Shown: positions 34,557 to 44,046, counted from the stretch's first letter. The stretch is DNA of 64,000 nucleotides from G965267425 sp965267425 (GCA_965267425.1 OZ253959.1:1178001-1242000), one strand, 5' to 3'. The notes: generated by a model not told the origin, from the letters alone. Numbers and translations are program-made.

Positions 34557-36023
34557 ATGAACGGACTGGTATTATTGTGTTGTGTTGTCCTCTACTTTTT
34601 AGTGTTGATCGGAATTTCATTTATCACAGGAAGAAAAGATTCAAATTATTCATTTTTCTTAGGTGAACGAAAGTCGCCGTGGTATGTTGTGGCCTTTGGA
34701 ATGATTGGTGCCTCTTTAAGTGGGGTAACCTTCATTTCTGTTCCGGGATTTGTTCGGGATAATCAATTTTCCTACATGCAAATCGTATTGGGTTATTTCA
34801 TTGGTTACATCATTGTTGCTCATGTATTGCTACCGTTGTACTACCGTATGAATCTCACTTCCATTTATGTTTATCTCAAAGAACGTTTTGGAAGTCATTC
34901 CTATAAATCAGGAGCCGTTCTCTTTTTGATTTCCCGCATTATAGGAGCATCGTTTCGATTGTACTTGGTGGCCATTGTATTTGAGCTGATATTTGACAGA
35001 CTGGGTATTCAAATACCGTTTTTTGTTACAGTGGTGATCACTGTTTTGTTGATCTGGTTGTATACCTTCAGAAGTGGTATTAAAACGATCATTTGGACAG
35101 ACACACTGCAAACAGCATTTATGTTAATTGCAGTAGGATACAGCATAATACAAATACAAGATGCACTGGGAATGACTGGTTCAGAGCTTATCCAGAGCAT
35201 TCAATCCAGTGAAATGAGTAAATGGTTTTTCTCTGAAGATGTTTACTCTTCAAAATACTTTATCAAGCAGATTCTGAGTGGAATGTTTATCACCATTGTG
35301 ATGACCGGTCTTGATCAGGATATGATGCAAAAGAATTTGACATGTAAAGATTTACCAAGTGCAAAAAAGAACATGCTGGTATTTGGGACAGTGCTTGTAG
35401 GAGTGAACCTGGTTTTTTTGAGCTTAGGTGCCTTGCTCATTATTTATGGACAACACCTTGGTGTTGAATTACCTGAAAAAGCAGATTATATCTATCCTGT
35501 ATTGGCGTTGGATGGTTACCTCGGACCTGTGGTTGGAATTTTATTCATTCTCGGTTTGATAGCTTCGGCTTATTCAAGTGCTGATTCTGCCTTGACTTCA
35601 CTGACCACTTCCTTTTGCATTGATATATTGGGAATTGAAAACAAGCCGGAAAGCGAACAAGTAGCTTTGAGAAAAAAAGTACATGTTCTCATGTCAATTG
35701 CTTTAGTCTTCGTTATTTTCCTACTGAAATTTATTAATGATGAAAGTGTTATCAAGAATTTATTGATCATTGCTGGGTTTACATATGGACCGTTATTGGG
35801 CATGTATTCTTATGGATTGTTTACTAAAAGGCAAGTCGTCGATAAATTTGTTCCATACATTGCTGTAATCTCACCAATTATTTGTGGCACCATGTATTTC
35901 GGAATTCCAAAAATCTATCCTGAATTTAAGTTTGGATATGAAATGCTTTTAATCAATGGTATGATCACTTTTATTGGCCTGTGGCTGGTGAGTACGGGAT
36001 TTTTGAAAAAAGGTGCAGAATAG
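34557..36023 (+). CDS. Sodium:solute symporter family protein
   Basis: 488 residues from the ATG at 34557, which follows the predicted promoter; an upstream in-frame codon at 34488 lies inside that promoter and was rejected. About 13 hydrophobic segments are visible, the SSS pattern. The first helices contain FFLGERKSPWYVVAFGMIGASLSGVTFISVPG, a typical sodium-site region split here by helix 1. GLDQDMMQKNLTCKD and LIASAYSSADSALTSLTTSF (helix 8 sodium motif) are further family features. Substrate unknown, possibly sugar, proline or sialic acid. Inner membrane. Confidence 0.9.
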   Translation: MNGLVLLCCVVLYFLVLIGISFITGRKDSNYSFFLGERKSPWYVVAFGMIGASLSGVTFISVPGFVRDNQFSYMQIVLGYFIGYIIVAHVLLPLYYRMNLTSIYVYLKERFGSHSYKSGAVLFLISRIIGASFRLYLVAIVFELIFDRLGIQIPFFVTVVITVLLIWLYTFRSGIKTIIWTDTLQTAFMLIAVGYSIIQIQDALGMTGSELIQSIQSSEMSKWFFSEDVYSSKYFIKQILSGMFITIVMTGLDQDMMQKNLTCKDLPSAKKNMLVFGTVLVGVNLVFLSLGALLIIYGQHLGVELPEKADYIYPVLALDGYLGPVVGILFILGLIASAYSSADSALTSLTTSFCIDILGIENKPESEQVALRKKVHVLMSIALVFVIFLLKFINDESVIKNLLIIAGFTYGPLLGMYSYGLFTKRQVVDKFVPYIAVISPIICGTMYFGIPKIYPEFKFGYEMLLINGMITFIGLWLVSTGFLKKGAE

Positions 36024-36077
36024 TGTAATTCAAATAAAATATCACTATAATTGCATACGCTAAATATTATTCATTTT

Positions 36078-36995
36078 ATGAAATTGAAAGGGCTATTTTG
36101 GGTAGTGTTTTTGGCCGCCTCCAGCGTTTGTCTCCTTGTTTCTTGTAGTGATGGGTCTCCGGATCAAACTGATTCAGAGAGTGTTGAGATGAATGAGTCG
36201 AATGCTTCCAATGAGGAAGAAAGTATTCCCGAAGTGCAGGTTTTTTATCAGGTGCCTTCACCAAATGAATTGATTAATCTTATCAAAGATGCAGGCATTG
36301 GATACAGTGGAGATGTTTTGAGCAATCCTAACAACATTGATGATTATGTTGACCAAAAAAGCAAAGCATTGAACATGGGCATATTGTCAACAGATTTAGC
36401 ATATGCAGCTAGTTTTTCACAATTTCAAGAGAGTAGAAAGTACTTCAATATGGTCAGTAAATTGGCAGATGATCTTGGTGTAGCTTCTGCTTTTAGCGAT
36501 GATTTGCTAAAGAGAATTAGCGATAACATGGATAATGCTGATTCTTTGGAGCAAATTAGCATGGATTCATATTACAGTATTGTTGGAGAATTAGAAGCAA
36601 ACGACAGAGGTAAAGTGCTGGCGTTAATTGCTGCAGGAGGATGGCTTGAGAGTGTTTACATAGTGACACATTCCATTGAAAAGTATGAGGACAATGAAGT
36701 GATGCAGCGAATTGCTGATCAACAGTTGACTTTAGAGAATTTGATGCATTACATGCAAAACTACTCTTCCGTTCAAATGGTTGCCTCTTCAATAGAGGAT
36801 ATGAAAGGCATTGTTGACATTTATAATGGATTACAAGTTTCTGCCACCAACGAGGGATTTAAATCTGAAAATGGCGGCAAAAAAGTACTGGGAGGTTCGG
36901 GAAAAATTCACCTTGAAGAAGAAGAATTTGAATCGTTGAAAGCAGAAGTGATGCGCGTGCGAAACAGTATATTGCAATCGGCAAAAATTAATTAA
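36078..36995 (+). CDS. Uncharacterised helical lipoprotein
   Basis: 305 residues from the ATG at 36078, selected because it begins a signal of MKLKGLFWVVFLAASS type ending in the lipobox LLVSC. The mature part is acidic, Ser/Asn-rich at the start and then helical, with few aromatic residues. I do not recognise a named domain. A Gly-rich stretch (GGKKVLGGSGKI) lies near the C-terminus. It follows the symporter by 54 bases and precedes another envelope protein by 13, so at least the latter two probably share a transcript. Confidence 0.78.
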   Translation: MKLKGLFWVVFLAASSVCLLVSCSDGSPDQTDSESVEMNESNASNEEESIPEVQVFYQVPSPNELINLIKDAGIGYSGDVLSNPNNIDDYVDQKSKALNMGILSTDLAYAASFSQFQESRKYFNMVSKLADDLGVASAFSDDLLKRISDNMDNADSLEQISMDSYYSIVGELEANDRGKVLALIAAGGWLESVYIVTHSIEKYEDNEVMQRIADQQLTLENLMHYMQNYSSVQMVASSIEDMKGIVDIYNGLQVSATNEGFKSENGGKKVLGGSGKIHLEEEEFESLKAEVMRVRNSILQSAKIN

Positions 36996-37008
36996 TTATT
37001 TTTACGAA

Positions 37009-37491
37009 ATGAATAGAGCAGCTTTCATGTTTCTTTTGGGAATTTTACCCGCGACTTTGTTCGGTCAAATTTGCAATAATTACCATCGAGACAAGAAGTC
37101 TTGTGTCCCCTCCAAAGATCAGTTTTCCTATAATGGTCAATCTAGAAGTGCCCTGATGTACAAAGGTCAGACTTCAGTACTTAATGTGGTATTTCAAAGT
37201 AAGCAAGATTATCGAATTAGCTTTTGTCCTGAGTCCATTTTGGGAGAAAGAATTGAATTCAAAATTAAAGATGGAAAAACGGGTGAAATTCTTTACGACA
37301 ATGCTGATGAAGATTTTACCACAATCTTTGAATTTAGCTGTGATCATACTTCCAGACTCGCAATAGACATCACCATTCCGGAGGAAGGTGAAGGAACAGG
37401 AGGAAGAAAATTGAGTCGATTGAAATCTTCAACCAGCGGATGTCTTGGAGTGTTGATTGAACACATGCCCACCGCCAAGACTGGGTTTTAG
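37009..37491 (+). CDS. Uncharacterised secreted protein
   Basis: 160 residues. A signal peptide (RAAFMFLLGILPATLFGQ) precedes a small beta-rich domain with five cysteines (ICNNYHRDKKSCVPS, SFCPESI, FSCDHTS, SGCLGV) that could form disulfides in the periplasm. The segment IEFKIKDGKTGEILYDN resembles a jelly-roll beta strand pair. No named family is recognised. It sits 13 bases after the lipoprotein gene. An alternative view that it is a small outer-membrane-associated subunit of that lipoprotein is only inference. Confidence 0.75.
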   Translation: MNRAAFMFLLGILPATLFGQICNNYHRDKKSCVPSKDQFSYNGQSRSALMYKGQTSVLNVVFQSKQDYRISFCPESILGERIEFKIKDGKTGEILYDNADEDFTTIFEFSCDHTSRLAIDITIPEEGEGTGGRKLSRLKSSTSGCLGVLIEHMPTAKTGF

Positions 37492-37529
37492 AAGCTAATT
37501 TCTTATTTAATCATTAAATAGGCTTAACA

Positions 37530-38543
37530 GTGAGAAGTTCTGCCATAGATGAAATTCGCAATTTATTGAACAGTGGTTCAAAAAATGTTGTCATTACCAC
37601 ACATCAATCTCCTGATGGTGATGCGATAGGTTCATCATTGGCGTTGAGTATGTTTCTGAAGAAATCAGGTCATCAAACTCAGGTGATTACACCAGATGAT
37701 TATCCCGAATTTTTGCATTGGATGCCAGAAAATGATACAGTACTTCAATACATACATTATAAAAAGAAATGCAACGAGATAGTTGAAAAATCAGATGTGA
37801 TATTTTGTCTGGATTTCAATTCAATAGATCGACTTGCTGAACTGGCAACTCCAGTTAGCAAGAGTCAAGCTACCAAAATAGTGATAGATCATCATAGAAA
37901 TCCTCAGCATTTTGAGGATGCCATCTACCATGATATTGAAGCATCTTCTACATGTGAGTTGGTGTATGATTTTATTGAAGAATTGAATGGACTGTCGTTG
38001 GTCGATGAGAAAATTGGTTCAGCCATATATGCCGGCCTAGTAACAGACACAGGTTCATTTAAGTTTCCTTCTACTTCTTCTCGAACCCATCGAATTGTTG
38101 CTGATTTAATTGATAGAGGGGTGGAGGTATCAGCTATTCAGAACAACATTTATGATACGTCTTCTGAGTACAGACTTCGTTTGTTGGGTTATGCACTGAC
38201 CAGTAAAATGGAGATTCTTCATGAAATAAATACCGCAATAATTAGCCTGTCTGAAGCTGAACTCAAAAATTTCAATTTTAAACCGGGAGATACTGAAGGA
38301 TTAGTGAATTATCCACTTTCGATACGAACAGTCAGAATATCTGTAATGATTACAGAAAAGAAAGGAGTGGTTAAATTATCTTTCCGATCGAAAGGGGCAT
38401 TCCATGTCAATGAAATTGCAGAAAGGCATTTTAACGGAGGAGGTCATGCCAATGCAGCAGGAGGTGTTTCAGATCTTTCAATTGAAGAAACAGTTGAACG
38501 GGTCAAAACAGTCATGAAAGATGCCATTCTTCAACGTTCCTGA
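37530..38543 (+). CDS. DHH family phosphoesterase, NrnA-like
   Basis: 337 residues. The DHH domain has THQSPDGDAIGSSLAL, CLDFNS and IDHHRNP, giving Asp/His metal ligands, and the DHHA1 domain ends with the nucleotide-binding GGGHANAAGG. Such enzymes degrade nano-RNA and often hydrolyse pAp or cyclic dinucleotide products. The start is a GTG at 37530; no suitable ATG is nearby. A 7-bp inverted repeat with 3-base loop (37504-37520) lies 9 bases upstream. It heads an operon with four FKBP genes. Confidence 0.92.
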   Translation: MRSSAIDEIRNLLNSGSKNVVITTHQSPDGDAIGSSLALSMFLKKSGHQTQVITPDDYPEFLHWMPENDTVLQYIHYKKKCNEIVEKSDVIFCLDFNSIDRLAELATPVSKSQATKIVIDHHRNPQHFEDAIYHDIEASSTCELVYDFIEELNGLSLVDEKIGSAIYAGLVTDTGSFKFPSTSSRTHRIVADLIDRGVEVSAIQNNIYDTSSEYRLRLLGYALTSKMEILHEINTAIISLSEAELKNFNFKPGDTEGLVNYPLSIRTVRISVMITEKKGVVKLSFRSKGAFHVNEIAERHFNGGGHANAAGGVSDLSIEETVERVKTVMKDAILQRS

Positions 38544-38544
38544 C

Positions 38545-39048
38545 ATGCGACTCTTTGTAATTGTAACTGTTCTTGCTATCCATTCTTGTGCAACCAATAA
38601 TTCAGACCATCAGGAATCTGTGGATCTAAAAGAACCACTCATAGTCCACAATCAGCAGGCCCATCAAAAAGAAGATCGCTTAATTGAAAAATATGTTGAA
38701 CGCAGGAAATGGAATGTGAATAAATCACCCACGGGATTGCGTTATATTATTTGGTCAAAAGGAAATGGTGAAAAAGTGAACACAGGTGAACGTGTGACCG
38801 TGAATTATCAGGTTCGTTTGTTGGATGGTACATTGTGTTATAGTTCGAATGAATCAGGCCCAAGAACTTTTTTAGTGGGTAGAGATCAGGTTGAAACAGG
38901 ATTACATGAAGGAGTCACATACCTGAATAGAGGTGATTCTGCCACATTTGTTGTGCCTTCTTATCTTGCGCATGGTTTTACAGGAGATTTGAATAAAATT
39001 CCTTCAAGAGCTTCATTAGTAATTTCAATAGGGTTATATGATGAATAA
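38545..39048 (+). CDS. FKBP-like lipoprotein, active-site degenerate
   Basis: 167 residues from the ATG at 38545, one base after the NrnA-like stop. The N-terminus MRLFVIVTVLAIHSC ends in a lipobox. The FKBP domain (about 55-165) is recognisable from GERVTVNYQVRLLDGTLCY to FVVPSYLAHGFTGD. The FKBP signature FDSS is CYSS here, and the floor Trp of VIPGW is replaced by Leu (ETGLHEG), so isomerase activity is doubtful. It resembles GldI-type gliding proteins in having a lipid anchor and one FKBP domain. It may act as a chaperone. Confidence 0.85.
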   Translation: MRLFVIVTVLAIHSCATNNSDHQESVDLKEPLIVHNQQAHQKEDRLIEKYVERRKWNVNKSPTGLRYIIWSKGNGEKVNTGERVTVNYQVRLLDGTLCYSSNESGPRTFLVGRDQVETGLHEGVTYLNRGDSATFVVPSYLAHGFTGDLNKIPSRASLVISIGLYDE

Positions 39049-39883
39049 CAAATGGATCATATTATTCCTGGCATTTGTTGTATTCGGATGTCATTCTCCG
39101 GACTACCCGGGATATAATTTTAAATATGGGTTTCATTATAAACTGAGTGCCATTGGCAGCAATAAAATTGGAGAATCAAAGATTCTTGGAATTACTTATT
39201 CCGTATTTAGTCTGTCGAAAAATGAGCTATTGAATACCAAAACATGGCCGGTTTATTTGACACCTGAAAATTCTCTTTTAGATGCGTTTTTAGAGCGATG
39301 GAATGTTGGAGATAGCTTGACCGTGATTCTGACCAATGAAAAAGAATGCAGGGGAATGTTTAGTAAATACCTGCCCACTGATCCAGCTTATTTTCCATTG
39401 GAGCTTTCGGTAAATATTAAGCACGCCGTAGAATCCGATCAATTTGAATCCTGGTATAAAAGGCAATTGACCAATAAGCAACAACTGGATGAATATTTGT
39501 TGTTATTGTATTTAGAAAAAAATGGATTGGCTGCAGATAGCTCTTATCAGGGAATTTACTTTGAGTCGATTTCTGAGGATGTTGGAGAAGAAATTATTGC
39601 CGGAGAAGAGGTTTGGCTGAAATACACAGGTTACTTTCTTGATGGACATCCATTTGACATGTTGGATGAAGATGAATTTTTCTATTACCACAAAGGTGTT
39701 CCGGATCAATTAATTGATGGATTAGAGATTGCTATTGGTCGCATGAAAAAGGGAATGAAAGCAAAAATTGTTATACCTTCGCACTTGGCTTTTGGAGCAA
39801 CAGGCTCGTCCACGGGAACAGTTCCTCCTTACACCTCCGTTATTTATGAACTTGAAATAAAGAAAGAAAAGAATGGTCAATAA
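39038..39883 (+). CDS. FKBP-like lipoprotein with one C-terminal FKBP domain
   Basis: 281 residues, overlapping the previous gene by 11 bases; a second ATG at 39041 is possible. The lipobox is VVFGC. An N-terminal domain of about 150 residues has a degenerate FKBP-like look. The C-terminal domain (about 185-280) has VWLKYTGYFLDGHPFD and VIPSHLAFGATGS. The pocket Trp is replaced by Leu (LIDGLE), so catalytic activity is probably weak. It is the second of four consecutive FKBP lipoproteins. Confidence 0.83.
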   Translation: MMNNKWIILFLAFVVFGCHSPDYPGYNFKYGFHYKLSAIGSNKIGESKILGITYSVFSLSKNELLNTKTWPVYLTPENSLLDAFLERWNVGDSLTVILTNEKECRGMFSKYLPTDPAYFPLELSVNIKHAVESDQFESWYKRQLTNKQQLDEYLLLLYLEKNGLAADSSYQGIYFESISEDVGEEIIAGEEVWLKYTGYFLDGHPFDMLDEDEFFYYHKGVPDQLIDGLEIAIGRMKKGMKAKIVIPSHLAFGATGSSTGTVPPYTSVIYELEIKKEKNGQ

Positions 39884-40745
39884 AATATTACTTTCTATGG
39901 TAAGCGTATCCTTGGTTGTAGCTTGTTCGGAACCCTCTGAACATCCAGGATATGAGATGACAGAATCAGGATTATACTATCAGATTGAAGGCAGTGAGGA
40001 TGCTTCTGCTCGATCTGTGGAAGTGGATGATATTGTTACGCTTAAAATGACTTACAAAACAGATAACGATTCAGTTTTGTTTGATTCTGAAGTGCAAGGT
40101 CAGGACGTTATTATTAAAGTAGGACCACCTGCTTACGCCGGTGGTTTTATGGAGGGAATAGCTATGATGAAAGAAGGAGATGTTGGAAGTTTCATTACTT
40201 CCGTTGATTCTTTTTTTACAAAAGTGGCCAATACAGCGCTGCCTCCAGGCATCGCCAGTGGTTCAAATCTGACTTTTGATGTCACTGTGGTTAAGGTACA
40301 ATCTGAGGAAGAATTCATTGGTGCACGTGAAGCCGCTCAGGCTGAGCAGTTAGCTGCTGAAAAAGACGCCATGTTGTCCTATGTTGAAAGTATGGGAATC
40401 ACAGAGGAGCCTAAAGAGAGTGGATTGTACTTTATAGAAACACAAGCCGGAAGTGGTGAAACGGTGAAGAGAGGAGATATGGTCAAAGTACATTATACAG
40501 GAACATTATTAACAGGTGAAGTTTTTGATTCTTCCGTTGAAAGAGGAGAACCGTTAGAGTTCAGTCTTGGAACGGGTAGAGTTATTCCCGGTTGGGATGA
40601 AGGCATTGGTTATATGACTGTTGGTTCAAAGGCCAAGTTGATTATTCCATCGAATTTGGCATATGGACCAAACCCACCTCCGGGAAGCATTATTACTCCC
40701 AATGCAACATTGGTCTTTGATGTTGAACTTGTAGACGTTAACTAA
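39873..40745 (+). CDS. Tandem FKBP-type peptidyl-prolyl isomerase lipoprotein
   Basis: 290 residues. Lipobox SLVVAC. The first FKBP-like domain (about 35-148) is degenerate: LFDSEV is kept but the Trp becomes Phe (AGGFMEG). A helical linker rich in Ala/Glu (REAAQAEQLAAEKDAM) leads to a second, canonical domain (about 180-290): VHYTGTLLTGEVFDSS, GRVIPGWDEGI and NLAYGPNPPPG. The linker and order recall FkpA/MIP-type folding factors. It overlaps the previous gene by 11 bases. Likely a periplasmic or outer-membrane folding catalyst. Confidence 0.9.
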   Translation: MVNKILLSMVSVSLVVACSEPSEHPGYEMTESGLYYQIEGSEDASARSVEVDDIVTLKMTYKTDNDSVLFDSEVQGQDVIIKVGPPAYAGGFMEGIAMMKEGDVGSFITSVDSFFTKVANTALPPGIASGSNLTFDVTVVKVQSEEEFIGAREAAQAEQLAAEKDAMLSYVESMGITEEPKESGLYFIETQAGSGETVKRGDMVKVHYTGTLLTGEVFDSSVERGEPLEFSLGTGRVIPGWDEGIGYMTVGSKAKLIIPSNLAYGPNPPPGSIITPNATLVFDVELVDVN

Positions 40746-40749
40746 ATTC

Positions 40750-41565
40750 ATGAATAGAATAGTCGCAAATTTTTCCCTCATTGTAATTATTGGGGTGCTT
40801 AGCGCATGTGCGGTTAAAAAACAAAATAATTCGAAAATTGTGGGCAAAGAAATTACTACTGACTCTGGTCTGAAATATACAGTGAATTCGGCTGGTTCCG
40901 GAACCCGGGCGAAAGCAGGAGATATTGTCAAAGTTCATTACACGGGAAAACTTACGGATGGTACCATATTCGATAGTTCGGTTCAAAGGAATAAACCATT
41001 TCAATTTAAACTGGGAGAAGGACAAGTGATTGCAGGATGGGATGAAGGCATTTCTCAGCTTTATGTGGGTGATAAAGCAACCATAACCATTCCATCTGAG
41101 CTGGGTTATGGTGATAGAGACATGGGTAAAATTCCTCCAAATTCAACCTTGGTATTTGATGTCGAATTATTATCGGTGACTGAACCGGTGAAACCTTTTG
41201 AAACGGCTGGAAAAGATACCGTGACCACAGAAAGTGGATTGCAATACATCAAATTAAATGAAAACGGTGAAGGCAAACAAGCCGAAGCAGGAGATATGGT
41301 GTACGTGCATTATTCGGGATTTCTTCAAGATGGAAAATTATTTGATTCTTCTGTGGAAAGAGATGAACCATTTGTATTTCCTCTTGGACAAGGAAAAGTT
41401 ATTCGAGGATGGGACGAAGGTATTTCGTTGCTTAGAGAAGGTGAAAAAGCAAAGTTTATTATTCCTTCAGATTTAGCATATGGTGAAAGGGGATATCCTC
41501 CTGTTATTCCTCAGAATGCTACCCTCATATTTGATGTAGAGTTACTTACTGTTCAGAAGAAGTAA
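40750..41565 (+). CDS. Double-domain FKBP-type peptidyl-prolyl isomerase lipoprotein
   Basis: 271 residues with lipobox VLSAC. Two canonical FKBP domains follow (about 37-148 and 160-268). Both keep the key residues: VHYTGKLTDGTIFDSS with VIAGWDEGI, and VHYSGFLQDGKLFDSS with VIRGWDEGI. ELGYGDRDMG and DLAYGERGYPP are the loop motifs. The two domains are close paralogues of each other and of the C-terminal domain of the upstream gene, suggesting local duplication. Predicted active isomerase. It ends four bases before the convergent msrB. Confidence 0.92.
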   Translation: MNRIVANFSLIVIIGVLSACAVKKQNNSKIVGKEITTDSGLKYTVNSAGSGTRAKAGDIVKVHYTGKLTDGTIFDSSVQRNKPFQFKLGEGQVIAGWDEGISQLYVGDKATITIPSELGYGDRDMGKIPPNSTLVFDVELLSVTEPVKPFETAGKDTVTTESGLQYIKLNENGEGKQAEAGDMVYVHYSGFLQDGKLFDSSVERDEPFVFPLGQGKVIRGWDEGISLLREGEKAKFIIPSDLAYGERGYPPVIPQNATLIFDVELLTVQKK

Positions 41566-41569
41566 TTTA

Positions 41570-42076
41570 CTATTCTTCATCCTGTCTGTCCTCAAACTCA
41601 AGTGAGGCAGAATTAATGCAGTACCTCAGACCAGTGGGGTTTGGACCATCATTAAATACATGGCCTAAATGTGCATCACATCTTGCACAAACCACTTCTG
41701 TTCGAATCATACCGTAGCTATCATCGCGTATTTCTTTGACCGCTGCTGGATTGATTTTTTCATAAAAACTAGGCCATCCGGTACCAGACTTAAATTTAGT
41801 ATCTGAATCAAACAACGGAGCATTGCAGTTTGAACACAAATATCTTCCATCACCCTTATGGTCATAATATGCTCCGGTAAATGCTCTTTCTGTTCCTTTT
41901 TCACGTGTTATGTGATATACCTCCGGGCTCAACTCTTTTTTCCATTCTTCGTCTGATTTCACGACTTTATCAATAGACGTATTTTTCATGTCAGTAGTTT
42001 TAGATGCTTCGTTTTGGCCGCACGCTATCAAAAAGAAACTGTATGCCAAAAGTGTGAGTGTCAATTTTTTATTCAT
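41570..42076 (-). CDS. msrB: Peptide-methionine (R)-S-oxide reductase, lipoprotein form
   Basis: 168 residues; reduces R-methionine sulfoxide in oxidised proteins. The lipobox FFLIAC places it in the periplasm or outer membrane. Zinc ligands are the two CxxC pairs (CSNC, CARC). GTGWPSFYE and the catalytic Cys in GLRYCINSASL are present. It overlaps the preceding PD40/OmpA gene by four bases (ATGA). An envelope location fits repair of oxidised surface proteins. Confidence 0.93.
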   Translation of the reverse strand: MNKKLTLTLLAYSFFLIACGQNEASKTTDMKNTSIDKVVKSDEEWKKELSPEVYHITREKGTERAFTGAYYDHKGDGRYLCSNCNAPLFDSDTKFKSGTGWPSFYEKINPAAVKEIRDDSYGMIRTEVVCARCDAHLGHVFNDGPNPTGLRYCINSASLEFEDRQDEE

Positions 42077-44037
42077 TCAGTTTGTAATTGAACTATTTTA
42101 AATTCCGTCCGACGATTTGTGGCTCTTCCTTTTTCTGTTTCGTTGGCTGCAATTGGTTCCGATTCACCATAACCCTTGTAAGAAAGTCTCACGGTAGGAA
42201 TCTCATTGCTAACCAAGTAATCATAAACAGATTTGGCTCTAGCTTCACTCAACTTCTGATTGTCTGAATCGCTTCCTACATCATCCGTATGTCCGCCGAT
42301 TTCAATACCAACTTCAACATTTGATTGTAAGAAAGTTACCAATTTATTCAATTCCACTCTAGAGGCATCTTTGAGTTCAAACTTGGAAGTCTCAAAAAAA
42401 ATGTTGTTCAGAACAACTTTTTCTCCTTCTTTGATAGGTACCATCTTGATATCCAGGTACTTTTTGGCATTCCCATCTTCATCCGTTTTTAACGCAAAAT
42501 TCTCAGAATGAAAGAGATATCCCTGTTTCGAAACATTCAGTGCGTAATCCCTATTGCTTGGTAATGTCACCAAAAATTCACCATTGCCTTCATTCGCATA
42601 TGATTCAATCATGACTTCACCTGTTTCAAGATCAAGCAATTCAAATCGTGCATCAAGGAATTTCCCTGAATATTTATCCGTCACCAATCCCTTCACATAA
42701 GAGATATATTCGGGTCTGACACTTTCCGGAAGTTCAAATTTGTATAAATCAAGACCACCTAGACCACCTTCACGATTTGACGCGAAATAAGCATATTTCC
42801 CATTGGGATCCACCAACAAACTATTTTCGTCATTAGCTGTATTAATTGGATAACCTAAGTTCACAGCTTCGCTCCAATTGCCGTTTTCATCTTTCTTAGA
42901 ATAATATAAATCCAGTCCTCCCATACCTTCACGTCCGTTTGATGAAAAATAGATGGTTTGTCCATCAGGATGAATGAAAACAGATTCTTCAATGCCATCT
43001 GAATTTACATTGTCATTTAAGGGCTTGGGTTTGCTCCAACCATTTTCACCGTGTTCTGACATGTATATATCCTGGATTTTAATTCCATTTTTATTCGTCC
43101 ATCCTCGCACGAAATAAAGCGTCTTACCATCGGCAGAAAAACTTGGTTGAGATTCCCAACGTGAAGTGTTAATAGGAGGCCCTAGGTTTTTGGGATTTGT
43201 CCAGTTGTTTCCAACACGTCTGGATGCAAATAAATCACACCTTCCCATTCCTTTTCTACCTGATCCATAGTTTCCATAAAGTGCACAGGCTGTAAAAATC
43301 AGTAGTTGTCCATCTGCGGAAAGGGTAGGGGCACCTTCATTATTCGGAGAATTAATTGGTCTACCCATGTTTTTACTGGGCATCCATTCCCCATTTTTAT
43401 CGGCAAATGAAACATAAAAATCTTCATTCATGCCCATTGGATTTTCGTCAGATGGCAATTGTCTCGTATATAAGAACATGGCACCATCGGCGGTCATACA
43501 TGGGAAATATTCGTTTTTATCACTATTTATGTTTTTTCCCATGTTAATAGGTTCAAATTCCACAGGATTCTTAATTGCCTGCATAGCAAATTCACAATTC
43601 TTCACCTGTAGTTTGGCGTCTTGCTTTAAAACAGGATTTTGACCCAGAAAACTGATAAATGTTTTGAAGTAAGTAGAAGCTTTTAAGTAATTAGCCTCAT
43701 CCATATAGAGTTGCCCTAAATTGTAATACAAAGCAGGATAAAATTTAGGATCAATAGCTATGGCTTTTTCCAAAGAGGTTATGGCATCTTTATTTCTTTC
43801 TGTTTCGATATAGACATATGCCAGCATCATATGTGCTTCAATAAAATTTTCGTCTCGTTCAAGAGCATTCTTAAAGCTGGTTTCGGCAATGACCATTTCC
43901 GATTGATCAAAATAAACATTGCCTTCATCAAAATATTTGATGGCCTTCTTGTCTTTGGTTGAATAATCCTGCGCTAAGAGAGCAGAAGACGAAAGAACAA
44001 TCAATAAAACAGTAACTATTCGATAGGTGAAATTCAT
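42073..44037 (-). CDS. PorE-like TPR/PD40/OmpA envelope protein
   Basis: 654 residues. Signal peptide ends near LLAQ. TPR helices (about 28-150), PD40 blades (about 165-435; AMFLYTRQLPS, TIYFSSNGREGMGGLDLY), a carboxypeptidase-regulatory-like domain (about 445-530) and a C-terminal OmpA domain (about 540-650) follow in the order known for PorE of P. gingivalis. The OmpA domain is canonical: IGGHTDDVGSDSDNQKLSEARAKSV keeps the Asp and Arg that bind diaminopimelate in peptidoglycan. It probably anchors T9SS components. PorE itself is only suggested by architecture. Confidence 0.88.
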   Translation of the reverse strand: MNFTYRIVTVLLIVLSSSALLAQDYSTKDKKAIKYFDEGNVYFDQSEMVIAETSFKNALERDENFIEAHMMLAYVYIETERNKDAITSLEKAIAIDPKFYPALYYNLGQLYMDEANYLKASTYFKTFISFLGQNPVLKQDAKLQVKNCEFAMQAIKNPVEFEPINMGKNINSDKNEYFPCMTADGAMFLYTRQLPSDENPMGMNEDFYVSFADKNGEWMPSKNMGRPINSPNNEGAPTLSADGQLLIFTACALYGNYGSGRKGMGRCDLFASRRVGNNWTNPKNLGPPINTSRWESQPSFSADGKTLYFVRGWTNKNGIKIQDIYMSEHGENGWSKPKPLNDNVNSDGIEESVFIHPDGQTIYFSSNGREGMGGLDLYYSKKDENGNWSEAVNLGYPINTANDENSLLVDPNGKYAYFASNREGGLGGLDLYKFELPESVRPEYISYVKGLVTDKYSGKFLDARFELLDLETGEVMIESYANEGNGEFLVTLPSNRDYALNVSKQGYLFHSENFALKTDEDGNAKKYLDIKMVPIKEGEKVVLNNIFFETSKFELKDASRVELNKLVTFLQSNVEVGIEIGGHTDDVGSDSDNQKLSEARAKSVYDYLVSNEIPTVRLSYKGYGESEPIAANETEKGRATNRRTEFKIVQLQTE

Positions 44038-44046
44038 AAAAGCAAA

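Noticed and set aside
37504..37520. Inverted repeat TATTTAA-TCA-TTAAATA upstream of the NrnA-like gene
   Set aside because: Seven AT-only pairs occur by chance in AT-rich DNA; no known operator matches. Mentioned only in the gene entry.
41556..41581. Inverted repeat GAAGAA/TTCTTC between the last FKBP gene and msrB
   Set aside because: The stem has an internal mismatch bulge, is AT-rich and lacks a T-run, so I could not support it as a terminator.
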